A DNA stretch of 64,000 bases from Stomoxys calcitrans (GCF_963082655.1 NC_081552.1:57454561-57518560), one strand, 5' to 3'; counted from the stretch's first letter, positions 33,686-46,400 are shown. The notes: generated by a model from the sequence alone, not told the origin. Numbers and translations are program-made.

Positions 33686-33975
33686 TAAAGAATTCTCTGT
33701 AACGAATGTAACGAACTATAGTTCCTCTAAAACAAAAAAAGGTGGACAAACGAAACTCATCTAATTTTGATCATTAACGCACTTGCAGACAGCCACAAAA
33801 TAAAAATTACTGTAAAATACGTTACATTTGCATTGACTATTACTATGCCTAGTTTCTCGTATACATCCAGCAATGCTCTGTTTTTGCTTTACGTGTTCAA
33901 AACAAACAAAACAGTGGTGTGTAAAGTAGTAAAAAATTAAAATAATTTTTGTAGTGGCCTAACGACTGATTGGAA
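33686..33975. other. Nothing recognised
   Basis: AT-rich sequence between the mariner MITE and the Penelope-like relic. Confidence 0.5.
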
Positions 33976-34029
33976 CGCTACGAATAAAAAAAAGAAAAAT
34001 ACCAGTTTAAAATAAGTAGTGTAGTGATC

Positions 34030-35040
34030 GGAAGACAGACACAAAAAAGGGGAAACGCAAAGGTGTATCTATTGCAGAAGAGTGTCATATCCAAAGTTGA
34101 TTAAGGCTCTAAAATAGAAGGAAAGTCGGTTGGAACACTCAAATATTTTAAAACCAGAAACGCCATCCGCAATTTACTTTATCCAGTATATTTCAGAACG
34201 TAAGGATGCATGAGATGCTTTGCACCTAAAAACTATTAAAAAATCAGCCGTATGAGAACATTAAAAATTTGAAAAACGAACCACAAACTAGGGTCTTAAA
34301 ATTTTGCGCATAACTCGTTAACGATTCAAACTCTACCCGTTCTCAATTGGCAGATGTTGTACTTTTTGATAATCTGACCAAAAATAAACTCAGTTTCACC
34401 AAAAACGAGAACAAGAAACATTCTCAAGGAAAACGACTTCCCATACTATAGGATAAATTCACTTCTACGGAAAGCCAAACAGAGTAAGGAAACCACCACG
34501 GGACAAAGGCCAGTTAAGGAAAAAGAAGGAAAAAATTGTAAGAGTGTGACCTATATACCAGATTCTTCAGAGAGACTAAGCAAGTCCAACATATATAATA
34601 AGGAAAAATATCAGCTGGTGCTAAAAACAACAAAGACTGTCAACGAATTGTTAGCAAGACAAAATCAAAAATTAAGAATGAGGACAAATGTAATGTAGTT
34701 TACAAAATCAATTCCAACGGCGATGAGTCCAACATATGTTGGCACAACAATGACTAAACCAGGCATTCTTCGCATAAATCAGATTTGAAACAGACCTACA
34801 AACCGATGGAGTAGAAAACAGCACTTGCTGCCGACTGTACGCTGACTGGGCCCAAACCAAACTTTAGCGATGTTGAGATCTTAGCACAGGAAAACAACTA
34901 CCGACGAAGATACACTCTCGAAATGTTACACATCATAGACAACGCTCCCTACAGAAGAACTAACTACAAGAGAGACATTGAGTGCTGCGCGAGAATTTAC
35001 CGCCACACGGTTAACAAACACAGAAAAGGAGACTTTCAAC
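34030..35040 (+). pseudogene. Penelope-like element relic with GIY-YIG endonuclease end
   Basis: Forward frames give LRKAKQSKETTTGQRPVKEK, VTYIPDSSERLSKSNIYNKE, YQLVLKTTKTVNELLARQNQ, then in another frame SPTYVGTTMTKPGI (a GIY-YIG-like YVGTT box), KTALAADCTLTGPKPNFSDV and MLHIIDNAPYRRTNYKRDIE. The linker with TKTVNELL and the C-terminal nuclease module are characteristic of Penelope-like retroelements. The RT core upstream is missing. Multiple frame breaks make it inactive. The frame runs into a Helentron-like fragment at about 35.07 kb. Confidence 0.6.
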
Positions 35041-35069
35041 GGTTGACAGCAGACAGCGAGAGAGGGAGC

Positions 35070-35560
35070 AAACACATCGTGCAAAATTTCATCCAAATCG
35101 GACAACATTTGCGGCTTCAAGGGGCTCAAGATCGGTTCATATGGGAGCTATATCCGGTTATAGACCTATTTGGACCGTAGCTGTTGCAAGTCGTAGCAGA
35201 ACACTACATGCAAAATTTCAGCTAATTTGGACAAAAATAACGGCTTCTAAGGACTCAAGAATTCAAATTCGAAGATCGGTTTAAAATCGGAACCGATATG
35301 GCCCATTTGCAACATTGGGGATTGCATCAATACAATACATCAATAAGAAGTATCTGTGCAAAATTTCTAGGTAGCTTTACTCATTCGACCGCTGACGTGA
35401 TTTCGACAGGCGAACGGAAATGGCTAGATCGACTGAAAATGCCCAGACGATCAAGACAATATATACTTTATGGAGTCACAGATCAATATTTCGAGGTGTT
35501 ACAAACGCATTGACTAGATTAGTATACCCCCCTCCTATGGTGGTGGGTATAAAAACTAAA
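35070..35560 (-). mobile_element. Helentron-like fragment, 5' end at right
   Basis: Body phrases on the minus strand, then TTCGACAGGCGAACGGAAATG (lost microsatellite) and TATACCCCCCTCCTATGGTG at the right, the inverted 5' end with a GGTGGGTATAAAAA tail. Confidence 0.65.
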
Positions 35561-35589
35561 CTATTGACAATAAAAATATTAAAAATCAT

Positions 35590-35874
35590 GTCCATCTTTG
35601 CAAATTGCCCATTAAGCAATATGGGCAATTTCTGCCATATCAATGAATGATGTCCGATTTAAGTTTAATTTCAATGATAAGGGACCTCCTTTTTATAGCG
35701 GAGTCCGAGCGGCGTGCCGTAATGCGACATCTCTTGGAGAAGTTTTTAACATGACATAAAAATGTCGCCAGCAATAGGTGGGGATACTCACCGGTGAAAA
35801 TATTTTTGATGTTCTCGCCATGGTTCGAACGCCGGTGGACATACATGCTTGCCTCTGCGCTACGATGGCCTCCG
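35590..35874 (-). mobile_element. SINE, diverged
   Basis: Reverse copy with AGGGACCTCCTTTTTATAGC, GAGCGGCGTGCCGTAATGCG, a damaged B box (GGTTCGAACGCC) and TACGATGGCCTCC. The head has lost about 10 bp between the boxes. Confidence 0.8.
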
Positions 35875-36249
35875 TCTTTATTCTAATGGATTGTCTCTAA
35901 ACCATAACTTATTTCCTCCTTAGGCCACAATTTTACTTCTAGGTATCCTTTAGTGAGCCCCTACTATTGCATATGGCATATTGGACCATACAATACGCAC
36001 AATATAGTTATTGCTACAACAAAAATATTATTAACTTGACTTATGCGTACCAAAAACCTCATCGCACCAGGTCTTATATAGCATGATTAATCATTTTGCA
36101 AACAAGTTACTTTCAATACTAAATTACGTCAGCTTTGTTTTTATTAGTAATCCAATATGTTATTGTTGCTTTTTAATAACACTTGCAAATTTGGCGTCAA
36201 AATCTATGCTGTTCTATTTATCATGCCAGTCAGGGGATATTCAAGGCTG

Positions 36250-36760
36250 GGTAAGGTAAACGTATTTCGCAATTATTGAAAATTTGTAAACTTTAGCGTA
36301 GGTTAGGTACGGTTTGAGACTGCAATCAAACGCACTTCACCCAACGACAGCAAAGCGATAGATCTGTCAAGCCTAAATTGGGACATCTGTAATTCTTTGC
36401 TCTTCCGAACTTATTCTGATCCTTACCCTTATTGCGTGGGATATCTCTGTGGCCTGGCACCAAGAACAGGAGAATTTTGAACTGTTTAGCTATTGCGACA
36501 GTCGAGCACGGGTTTCAAGTTCAGAAATATGTTCCCCAGAGAATTAGTGGTTGTTTGTGATAGTTATGCCAATCGTCCTTATATAATAACTAACTTTGCC
36601 ATTCCACCATTTCTTTAACTGTAAGGATCTCTGGAACACTACCGCTGACTATTGCACTCACGCCATGACCCTTGATTAGCCATTAGATGACCATTTCCGA
36701 CTAGATCGGGATCCATTGATGGGATATGACAAGATAATTTGTGAAATCGGTTCTAGTGTT
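36250..36760 (-). pseudogene. LINE RNase H relic
   Basis: The minus strand reads VPGHRDIPRNKGKDQNKFGR in broken frames, close to the W-V-P-G-H core of LINE RNase H domains, followed by AKNYRCPNLGLTDLSLCCRW. Upstream, about 36.5-36.75 kb, is a weaker match to the start of the domain. Stops throughout. Confidence 0.5.
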
Positions 36761-36779
36761 TTCTGGCAGAACAAATAGA

Positions 36780-37616
36780 CGATTCCACTTTCTGCAGCAT
36801 AAATGAAGTCACACCAACCAGGATTATGGGAGACAATAGCCGGTAAACTTCACAACATGGCAAACGATTGTCACCCTGGCCTCAAACCACCCTCGTATAG
36901 TTGACAACCGCCCCTCTGATGTTCGCAGTACAGAGGGTTTTCCGCTCAACCATCACTGCAGCAGCCAACTGCTTCAACTCTATTATGACACCAAATTTCC
37001 CTACTAAAGCAGTCAAATTAACAGATGAACGGGATGAGCTTTGCCGAACCAACACTGGCTGCACGAGGATATTAGGAGATTAGCAAATCAGTTGGTTAAT
37101 ACAAGCGAAAGTAGTGGTTGGAGAATATCGGAAGATGAAATGCAAGTTGACAAGCTGTGGTCGATAAAGAAAGCTCCCAGTCGGCGCAAAACCACAGCTT
37201 TTCGGGGTCGAAGACATAGGGAACGGAATATCAATCCTCAAACATGGCACGGGAAAGCTTTGAGCACCACACAGGCTGGAACATTGCGCTTAGCCGTGAA
37301 CTACCCGGCGCGTCCACAGGTTGTGGATAGTGATATACTCCATACGGAGTAGCTGCAGCGGCAGTCGCGGACAATCAGCGGTATCGGGCGGAGAGTCTCA
37401 GTGTGTCGGGTGGCACCGCCTCTTCCACAAATACTGAGTGCCTATGATGCTCGATAACACAAGGTTATTTTTTGGCGCCTTTAAATAACCATTGGCCACC
37501 CAGTTTCCGCGGCGATCGGTCTTTTGGAGCGAAACGAGCTTGCTCACCTTTAGGTGCTTGACTAGGATCGCCACCTCCACATGAAATTATGGTTAAAATA
37601 ACAACAACATCAATGT
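36780..37616 (+). pseudogene. LINE fragment with tail module
   Basis: The forward strand reads FRSTITAAANCFNSIMTPNF and AVKLTDERDELCRT, the endonuclease-RT linker also seen at 62.1-62.4 kb (RDSVNAAAARF, VVLADERDGIRCTD), then RRLANQLVNTSESS. From about 37.23 kb it passes into the tail module (GTGTCGGGTGGCACCGCC, TTTAAATAACCATTGGCC) and ends ATAACAACAACATC. An internally deleted LINE copy. Confidence 0.6.
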
Positions 37617-38640
37617 TCAAACATCTAGGAGAATTAGGAGCCAAATACCTGACAAATACCCTCAATATATTCATCTTCACCATAGTAATATCTGAGATAT
37701 GGAAAATGCGTCGGATGTTGCCTGTTCTCAAACCAGGGAAATATGCGGAAATATAACCAGTCATAAAGACCGCTCTCTTTCCTATGCCCCTTCGCAAAGA
37801 CACTTGAGGTACTATTCCTAACATTTTAAAATTCTTCTCTAGTTCCAGCAGATCGCCAGCAAGAATTCATAAAGTCACACTGCACAACAACAGCGTTTAC
37901 GGCCAATCTGATGGAAGCCGGTTGTACGTACCGGATTGACCCGATGGAGTTCCTCACTTGCAAGGGTTGCCGTCTCAGTGTATAACAAACTGCTACAACA
38001 AACAACAACAGTTTTACGGCCATCACCACACACATTAGATGCGGCCTATCTCAAAAAAGGCCTTTGTGGCGTCACCGAATTTAATCTCCCGAACTGGACG
38101 AATAGGTGTATTGTGAACTACACAAGTCGTAACACAGTAGAGTTAAACAGGGAGAGTTCACGATGGCGGCGTTCTCTCCTCGCTCCTGTTTAACCTCTAA
38201 CTCACATGCCATGGACGACTGATCTATTCTAATGTGGAGGAATAAGATCTAAAACCTCTGCGAACAGATAAAACTTCACCTCCAGGACCTATCGGAATTT
38301 TCAGTCTTATCTTTAAAATATTTCCCTCGAAATTGTCAGTCGCTCTAATCACCACCTGGGCAAAAGAGGTCCCAATGGAGCTTAAAGACATGTTAAATGG
38401 ACGAAAGTAAAGATCCTAGGCGGGTTGCCCCATCGATCAGGTCTATGCCACGAAACGACCTTGCTCACCCAAAGGAATGGCTTGCCAAGGAACGAGTCCT
38501 ACCTGCAAGTATGTGGCTACAACAACTACATCCCAGGGTGACCCCCGACAGTCTCTCCTCGTCGTCAGCCCATGCTACTGCAATCTGCGATAAGGTAGTT
38601 ATGCCGGGATAACTACGTTGAAATTGTTAACCTCTGAGTT
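37615..38640 (+). pseudogene. Jockey-group RT relics
   Basis: FKHLGELGAKYLTNTLNIFI and MLPVLKPGK (RT start, 37.62-37.76 kb); a second tail-like segment at 37.88-38.01 kb (GGAAGCCGGTTGTACGTACC to CTACAACAAACAACAACAG); then RT palm/thumb pieces LCGVTEFNLPNWTNR, ITTWAKEVPMELKDM-like and SSSAHATAICDKV up to 38.6 kb. The palm is broken by many stops. Probably two overlapping insertions. Confidence 0.55.
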
Positions 38641-38654
38641 ACGGTGGCCCCCGT

Positions 38655-38960
38655 TTTTGGTGTAGCCACATATTTGCATGTGGAGCTAGCGATCCTCGTC
38701 AAGCTTCTATAGGGACCGATCGCTGCGAGAAGGCAATGGCAATTGGTTATTTAAAGGAGCCAGTAACTCGCCTTGTCATATCGAGCATCATAGGCACTAC
38801 GTATTTAAGAGAGGGCCGGTGCCTCTCGTCCTCAGAAGTACTCCGTATGAGTCATTTCACTATCCGCAACTTGTGGACGCGTCCGGTAGCTCCCAGCTGA
38901 GCTTTTCATGTTAACGGTAAACACTATACGTCCATAGTTATCCCGTGCCGGAGAGCGGGC
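38655..38960 (-). mobile_element. LINE-tail module
   Basis: Reverse copy with GATCCTCGTCAAGCTTC, TTGTCATATCGAGCATCATA and ACTATCCGCAACTTGTGG. It starts GGTGTAGCCACATATTTGC, the inverse of the usual end without its ACA run. Confidence 0.6.
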
Positions 38961-38974
38961 TTCTCTCTTAACAT

Positions 38975-39245
38975 TATCACCTGAGCTGCCATCAAGAGTT
39001 CTCGAATTTCACTCACTCACTGAGCTAGAACCCCCTTTGAGACAAGTTAGGAGAATTACCTGGATGCTCTGAGACGCGATCCGCCAACACATCAACCTCT
39101 CCAACCTCTCCTCTTATAGCCATTGCGACTTCATCATACCAGCAGAGCATAGTCCTTGGTGGATGCGTACCACTTATTACTGATGACAATGATATGAGAG
39201 AAATATCCCCTGTTCCTTAATGAAATGTTCATGGGAAATTTTACA
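38975..39245 (+). pseudogene. Jockey C-terminal relic plus SINE 3' fragment
   Basis: YLDALRRDPPTHQPL and HHTSRA belong to the C-terminal cysteine region of jockey ORF2 (39.06-39.18 kb). At 39195-39245 GAGAGAAATATCCCCTGTTC and GTTCATGGGAAATTTT are the end of the SINE. No TSDs were found. Confidence 0.45.
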
Positions 39246-39462
39246 TTACATATATACCTATTATTAAATGGCCAAGGGTTCTACAGAGGCGATTCTGTGG
39301 TACATATTACGGCCAAACGGCTAAATGGATTTTAATGAAATTGGCATCAAACGGAATATATTTTTCCAGAGTAGCGCCGAATATACATATATGAAAATTG
39401 ATTTTCCCAAAAGAAATTGATGGCTTTGCTTTTAGGAAAATCAATCCTCATATATGAGTAAT

Positions 39463-40312
39463 TATTGGGTTGCCCAAAAAGTAATTGCGGATTTTTCATA
39501 TAGTCGGCGTTGACAAATTTTTTCACAGCTTGTGACTCTGTAGTTGCATTCTTTCTTCTGTCGGTTATCAGCTGCTACTTTTAGCATGCTTTAGAAAAAA
39601 AGTGTAAAAAAAGTAAAGGGTGATTTTTTTGAGGTTAGGATTTTCATGCATTAGTATTTGACAGATCACGTGGGATTTCAGACATGGTGTCAAAGAGAAA
39701 GATGCTCAGTATGCTTTGACATTTCATCATGAATAGACTTACTAACGAGCAACGCTTGCAAATCATTGAATTTTATTACCAAAATCAGTGTTCGGTTCGA
39801 AATGTGTTCATTCACCGTAACGTTGCGTCCAACAGCATCTTTGAAAAAATACGGTCCAATGATTCCACCAGCGTACAAACCACACCAAACAGTGCATTTT
39901 TCGGGATGCATGGGCAGTTCTTGAACGGCTTCTGGTTGCTCTTCACTCCAAATGCGGCAATTTTGCTTATTTACGTAGCCATTCAACCAGAAATGAGCCT
40001 CATCGCTGAACAAAATTTGTCAAAATTTGAACACATTTCGAACCGAACACTGATTTTGGTAATAAAATTCAATGATTTGCAAGCGTTGCTCGTTAGTAAG
40101 TCTATTCATGATGAAATGTCAAAGCATACTGAGCATCTTTCTCTTTGACACCATGTCTGAAATCCCACGTGATCTGTCAAATACTAATGCATGAAAATCC
40201 TAACCTCAAAAAAATCACCCTTTATATTTGATTAAAGTTCATTCTAAGTTTTATTAAAAATGCATTTACTTTCTTTTTAAAAATCCGCAATTACTTTTTG
40301 GGCAACCCAATA
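39463..40312. mobile_element. Mariner-type MITE, copy 3, inverted and interrupted
   Basis: Ends TTGGGTTGCCC at 39465 and its inverse ending at 40310, with TA on both sides. The interior is the reverse of copies 1 and 2 and is split at a TA by a foldback element: GTGTAAAAAAAGTA to 39615, and TATTTGATTAAAGTTC from 40225. Compared with the unbroken copies no other bases are lost at the break. Confidence 0.9.
39614..40224. mobile_element. Foldback Tc1/mariner derivative with perfect 194-bp arms
   Basis: The 607-bp element (39616-40222) has TA duplications at 39614-39615 and 40223-40224. The left arm 39616-39809 and right arm 40029-40222 are inverse and, by eye, identical. Each arm carries the element terminus (AAGGGTGATTTTTTTGAGG) and the transposase start MNRLTNEQRLQIIEFYYQNQ. 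The 219-bp middle, on the minus strand, encodes MFSDEAHFWLNGYVNKQNCR and ELPMHPEKCTVWCGLYAGGI, a catalytic-core piece with a D of the DDE/D triad. It cannot make a transposase, but full-length relatives could mobilise it. Confidence 0.9.
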
Positions 40313-40349
40313 TATTATTAAACGGCCAAAGGTTTTAAAAGGATCCGTT

Positions 40350-41860
40350 ATTTGTGTGAATGCAAAGCCATAGGTGGCAGTATTAATGGTGAGAGTGCAA
40401 GAGGTGACTGGTATGTGCTAGAGAAAGAGTACGTTAAAAGAGGTCCCTATTGAGGTGCGGAAGTGTGATGGTGGGATGCGTGTGGCCCTACTTGGTGTTC
40501 TTTCGCATGGAGGTCAGTCAGTAGCTTAAGTCGCGGCATGACCAATAACGTTTGCGGTTTAATATGTTGGCAATGGTTTCAATACAACTTTGGCAACGTA
40601 TTTATTTAAACATTAAAAGGAGTCAAAGTAACTAATTGTGTGGCCACACTATATACTTAATGAATGAAATAGTTGACGGAAAGTTGAACCAAGTTAAGGG
40701 AAAAGAGGGTGCACTATTTTTGCTTAAATTATGTAATGTGTTTTAAGGTAAAAAATCAATAAGGCCTATTCGAGTTTTCGAAAACGCTAAACGAACGATT
40801 TTCTCACCCTTAACATATAAAGGTAAGACAAGGCAAAACTTAACACATAAATATTGGAATTCATACTCTGATCAAATTTCTATGTAGTAAAGGGAATATC
40901 AAGCCATATCAAAGCATAAAAGAAGAAAACTTGGAAAATATAGTGAACAAATTTTTTTTTCGAAAATTTTTCGAATCCGAAAACCGGAACAGGTCTGAAT
41001 ATCTTTTTGTATTTTTCTATTTTCGTATAAACATAGATTTAGTTGCAATATTCAGATAGTTTAAAATGATCATGGTATGACAAAAGACACTTTCAATATC
41101 AGATAGGGGTTGTGTGAGGGATTGCCCTGCCACTGAACAACCCAAAGCGGCATGTAGCGCGATCTGGTACTATGGGCACTCGAATGGAAGGCGGTACAAA
41201 TCTGGGTCATCCTTTTTCCTTAAACGACCTATTTTGACAATGAGGGTTTTACAAGTGGAGTACCAATCTTACTTTGACATATGGATTCAATCTTCAGAGT
41301 TTTAACCCCAAAAGGCAATGACGGACATGTGGCGTGATTATTAAAATATGGGGCTCAAATTGAAGATATTTAAGAATAGAGTAGGAATATGACATCGTCA
41401 TTTTGGGCCAACAATTTCAAGGGCCTTCCAAACCAGCTTAAAAGGACATGTTGGCGATTTAAACAAATCTGGGCATAAATGAATGGGTTTTAGGAGTAGA
41501 GCAACGAATGTAACATTCAAACATTTAACAGGTGGTTGAGAGTCCGCCTTATACACCTAAGTTGACATGTAGCCCAATAATGGTAATGAGATTCAAATGG
41601 GGGGATGTTGTTGTAGCTACATTTTCATGTGGATGCGGCGATCCTCGGCAAGCTCCTGTAGGTGAGCAAGATCGTTCCGCTCCGTATGGAGCATGTCGAC
41701 GCGCCCGGTAGCTCGCAGCCGTCATACACCTATCAGACATAGAAGTTTAGATTATAAATGTAAGTACATTTTTCTTCTGTGCACAGCGGAGCGTGCATGG
41801 GTGGGCTAGATTACATTACTATTTGGATGGTGTACCAAACTAAACAAGTATCACTCGAGG
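40350..41860. repeat. Mixed old dispersed repeats
   Basis: At 40765-41015 is the second copy of the block also found at 32.74-32.92 kb (GTTTTCGAAAACGCTAAACG, CGAATCCGAAAACCGGAAC). At about 41130-41600 phrases such as TATGGGGCTCAAATTGAAG and GTGGTTGAGAG are diverged minus-strand forms of the long interspersed repeat at 51.9-53.9 kb. At 41608-41725 is a LINE-tail fragment (minus). Confidence 0.4.
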
Positions 41861-41965
41861 TTAGACATTTCTGATATCTGCCCTGAACCTATAATACCAA
41901 TCGCCTATTTACAAGCCCGGAGAAACCAGCTGATCTAACTGGAGTCAGAATAATCTCTGAATGAA
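41860..41965 (+). pseudogene. Jockey C-terminal relic
   Basis: DICPEPIIPIAYLQARRNQL in the forward frame resembles the final cysteine-rich domain (CP.C....HDT.HLF.CP..PT.L). Only about 30 residues. 41.97-42.69 kb holds nothing I recognise. Confidence 0.35.
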
Positions 41966-42689
41966 TCATTGTGTATACTAGGCAAACGTGGCTACAACAA
42001 AAACTCAGCTATAAAATATAGGTCAGGGAAATAAACTTGATCCGTACAGCACTTACTTTATATAAAAAAAATGCATAATTTGCGAATCAAATAAGTTTTC
42101 CTATTTTCGAACAGCCGGACTTCAAAAAGTACGTCAAAATTAGGCTTTGTAATAGATGTGGAAAATCTGGAATATAATCACTATTTTGACCTGGGTCATT
42201 GTGTATTGAAAATCCTAAGGGTTGCACAGCAAAAGAGAAGTATCGCTTTTGTAATACTCACAAATATCCGCCATTTGAAAAAATTTTGAATAATATTTTT
42301 GCAAAAATTTCGATTACCTTTCTTTGAGACATCTATGTATTTTCACAAAAATCGACTTGATTGAATGACCACCGCATTTGTTATTGTTAAACATTTGCTC
42401 GAATTGTCGGGAATCGATGACTGTAGAGAAACGGCCAATAGTTTTCTCGGCCATCAATTGTAAATAACAACTTTCCTCCTTCATAAACATCGACTTGACA
42501 GACTGTTAAGTATAAAATGTTACAAAGCCATTGTCATATGGGAATGTTTAACTTTGATCTCATTGTAAATGGGATTTCCCATCAACTTCTCCTCACTAGA
42601 CATATATCATTGCGGCGTTCATCCTTTCATCCTTGCGATCGCTATTTGCCGTTGAAATGTAATTCTCTATGCTCATATACATACGTATT

Positions 42690-43425
42690 AACACTATTTT
42701 ATTATTGACGAAACATAAAATATATACATTTATTTCTGTTATATTCGCTTTTTTGAATTCGTGTGTTTAATATTCTAATTAGAATGTGTGTTTATGTATG
42801 TTATATTCTGTGATTGCTTCACAAGCAAGAACCCAAGACAGACCTACTTTCTTCATCTTCATCTGCTAGTTCGTTAAATTCAATCAAGAGAGCATTAACA
42901 AAATTTGCTTTCCAGTTTGTTTGTTTTTTTTTTTGTTTTTAAGTTAGATTTTTTTTTTTTTGGGTTACGTTTTTCTTTTTAAGGGTGACTACTATCCATA
43001 CTTAGCCTCATTAAGTCATCGTAAAAAAAGAGTGCATATATCTTTGAGGATAAGATATAGAGTCTGATAGTTCATCATAATCTGATCAAAGTTTAAATCA
43101 AAAATGTATAACAAGTCCACTCAAGCCAGGTGCGCTCGAGTTCTGGCTTGTGAAGACCACAGATATATATGATACTCGCTATTGAATAGTGTATACATAG
43201 TTATATTGAATAATTAAATCCGCACGCGTTCAAATCCCGCTACAATTACCATTTTTCATCTTCATAATTTTCTTCTCTTGCTTGTTGTTATTGTTGTTTT
43301 CGTTTTGTGTTTTGTTTATGTTTGTTTTGTAGTTGCATTCCGATTCTTTTAGATTGCTATGACAGTTACAATAGATTTTCTTTCCTCTTTTGCAAAGGGC
43401 AGATTGAATTCAACATCATCTCCCT
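42690..43425 (-). other. Probable 3' UTR of emb
   Basis: Below the stop codon the minus strand is AT-rich without repeats found elsewhere. AATAAA signals (TTTATT on the plus strand) occur at 42729-42734 and 42698-42703, giving a 3' UTR of about 0.7 kb. T-rich runs on the plus strand near 42.92-42.96 kb are A runs in the transcript. The true end is not proven. Confidence 0.5.
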
Positions 43426-46400
43426 TTATTCGTCCTGCATATCCTCGGGCAATTCGTGAGGATTCAACATGCCTGGTATGTTGCGTTGCATTAACATTTT
43501 ACTTTCTTGGGCTTCTCGAAGCGCTGCCTCCCGCTCCTCCAGATACAAGTCGGAATCGTCCTCGCCGGTTACCTCACGAATTTGTATCAAGAAATCTCTC
43601 AAGTGTTCCTTAAATGCCTGAACATTTTCGTCTAAATTAAATAGTCCCGTGACGAATACCTTGATTTGGTTATCTGTCAGATGACTGAATGCTGATTTTA
43701 GCAGTGATGCCACATACTCCTGTATGAAAATGGTATTGTCGGGTACGGGACCAAGGTTAACGGTAATCTTATTGTTTTCGACCAGGGAAAACATGTATGC
43801 TAGGATCATGGCATGGTTACCCAGACCGGCTGTGTGTGAAGTGTCCGTGACAACGGAAAATATCTGCATTAAAATGTCTGTAAAATATGTCTGGTAGAAG
43901 CTCTGCGCCGCCGTAGGATGCTGCTCCAAGTTCTGCAACATCTTGTACAAAATGTTAAGTCCTATGTCCGCAACATTTCGCATGGTATGTTTAAATGCCC
44001 ACACAACCGAATCGAAGACTAACTTAAATTGTGCTGGTGGTATGTTCAGGAAAGCCTTAAAGCAATGCGCATTGACAGCTTGCAGCAGTTCGTAGAAGCT
44101 GACACGATGCTGGGGATAGTCTTCGAAGTTTGTGTTGATCATGTCGAGAGTGCATTGGAAAACGGCATCGAATATTTTCGGCACTTCGTTTGTGATATCG
44201 TTGCGCAATTTATGAACAATTACGCCCATTGATGTTAGGACCTTGGGTTCTCTGGCCGAAGGCACTTTACATCGCTGATAATCCAATAGAACTGCATCCA
44301 ATAGCGGAGGTATAAAATTATCCATAACCAATTGGTTGTCGTTGGAACGAGATACCCATTCTGAGATTAGGTTGAGGGTTTCCTTCTTGACCACATGCAT
44401 CGCCTTAATCAATGGCTGATTATTGACGTTCACGCCATTCAGTTCTATGGCTTGAATGATGTTCTCCGACGTTATCTTGTAAACGTTGAGCATGTCCAAA
44501 TATATACGTCCCAGTTGAATGACATAGGCATGGCCCAAAGCTTTGCACGCCGCAACATTCGTCTTCAGAATGCTAGCCAATTGTTTGACTGCCGTCATAT
44601 TCTTCAAAAAGTCAACATTTTTGGAGGCATGCGAAATTATTTCATCCCACACTTGATTGGGTAAAAACATGTACTTCTCTATTAAAATATCCTGTTGGAC
44701 TTGGTCCACTTGGGCAGATATCATGTAGCCAACGGCTTCGTAGAATGTGTGTACCTGTTGAGGCTGCAAATCGCAGATTATGCTGCTCATAGTACCCAAA
44801 ATTTCATCGATGAATGTGCAAGCTTCGTTCGGTTGGATAGTCACAAAGTAACGCCTGCATTTTATGGCTATTTTTATGAAGGTATCACACGCCATATCCT
44901 GAACGCCATCGTGAGTCTCATGCATAAATTCGAAGAGCTTGTTCACCACCGTCTTCAAGAACTTCCAATGGGCTCGTAGAAATCGAGGATACTGCCCCAC
45001 CACATACATGATATTCGAGGCAATTATTGCTTTGTTATCCTTTCCCTTCTTTTGCTCACACAATCCCAGGAGATCCTTAATGACGGTTACCAAAAATCGC
45101 TTTTCATCCTCCTCACAGAAGGCGCCCGATATTGAGCCTATGGCCCAACATAAAGTATTCAAATTTTTCCAAGAAAACTCGGTGCCATTGACTTGATTCA
45201 ACAACTTTAATGTCATAATTCGTTCAGTATCTGCACAATCCAAATGAGTTAAGAACACCAACGTCTCACGCATATTCTTGTATAGATTAATGGCATTGGT
45301 GTCCTTCATAAATTCTCTTACAACCTCTCCGTTTTCGTTCTCAACGACCAGTACTTCTTCGGGCTTGGCCATACGAGAAATCATTATATAACGAACTTTG
45401 GATAAAATACTAGCATAGAAACGGCGGCGCGGAAATGTGGCATTGCGCTTGACCAAAGTCATGACATCCGATTGACCCAAATGCACATTGGAGGCACCGC
45501 TGCCAAAGGATTCGCTGGTATACAAGTCCTCGACCAGACTATTCCAATATTCCAGACATATTTTGAATACCTCAACGTCCTCTACTTCGGATATCATGAC
45601 CAAATACAAGAGCGCCTGATTCAAATAGTCCACGTACTTAACATCCTCCACAGATTTGCCGTGTTCCTTTAGGAATGTACACAAGAACATTGCCAAATTC
45701 TGGACAAATTCTTGCTCGCTGTCGCTGCCATTGGCATAGATGTGATTCATGTTGGTGTTCTGATTGATCATCTGCTCGAGCTGTGTCATTGTGTCCCTGA
45801 AGAGGGTGGTGAAGTTGTCGTTGTAACTTGGTACTGTTAGGCCAGCAATTTCCGAGAGGCACTTTAATGTCACATTACGGAACATGGGCACGCTGAGGAA
45901 TTTGAATATCAAAGTGTCAATCAGCGATGTCTCGAATATATAGCCGAGAGGAATCCAATTGAGAAATCGCAAAAGCGTCTCTAATGTCACCTGAATGAGG
46001 GGGGCATTCATTGAACTCTCCAGCACAAAGGAGCATAGTTGAAAAATTTGTGCGAATTCCGAACACATGGTATCCTTTAGGTGTTTCGCCTTAGTTTGGG
46101 TTATTTGTCCCGAGGAGAAATCAAAGACTTCCTCGCTGAGATTTTTCAAAATAACCATATTGTTTTTGCATAGTGATTCATTTGTTTTTGAAGCGCCCAC
46201 TATGTCGCTTATAAAAGTCTCCCAGTTGCGAGGCCATTCCCGCTTCAAAATCTGCACCAGAATAATATTCAATTTATTCAAGTAGACCTTGTTTGCTTCC
46301 ATGGTGGCGGCGTCTGATGAAGTCTTGATTATCAGGCCCACTACGTATTTCTTAATGCCTTCACACTGATTGCGGGGTAGTATCTTCCAGCGTGTCTTAA

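Noticed and set aside
44029..46285. Plus-strand frames of 66-94 codons opposite emb
   Set aside because: Antisense shadows of a highly conserved CDS.
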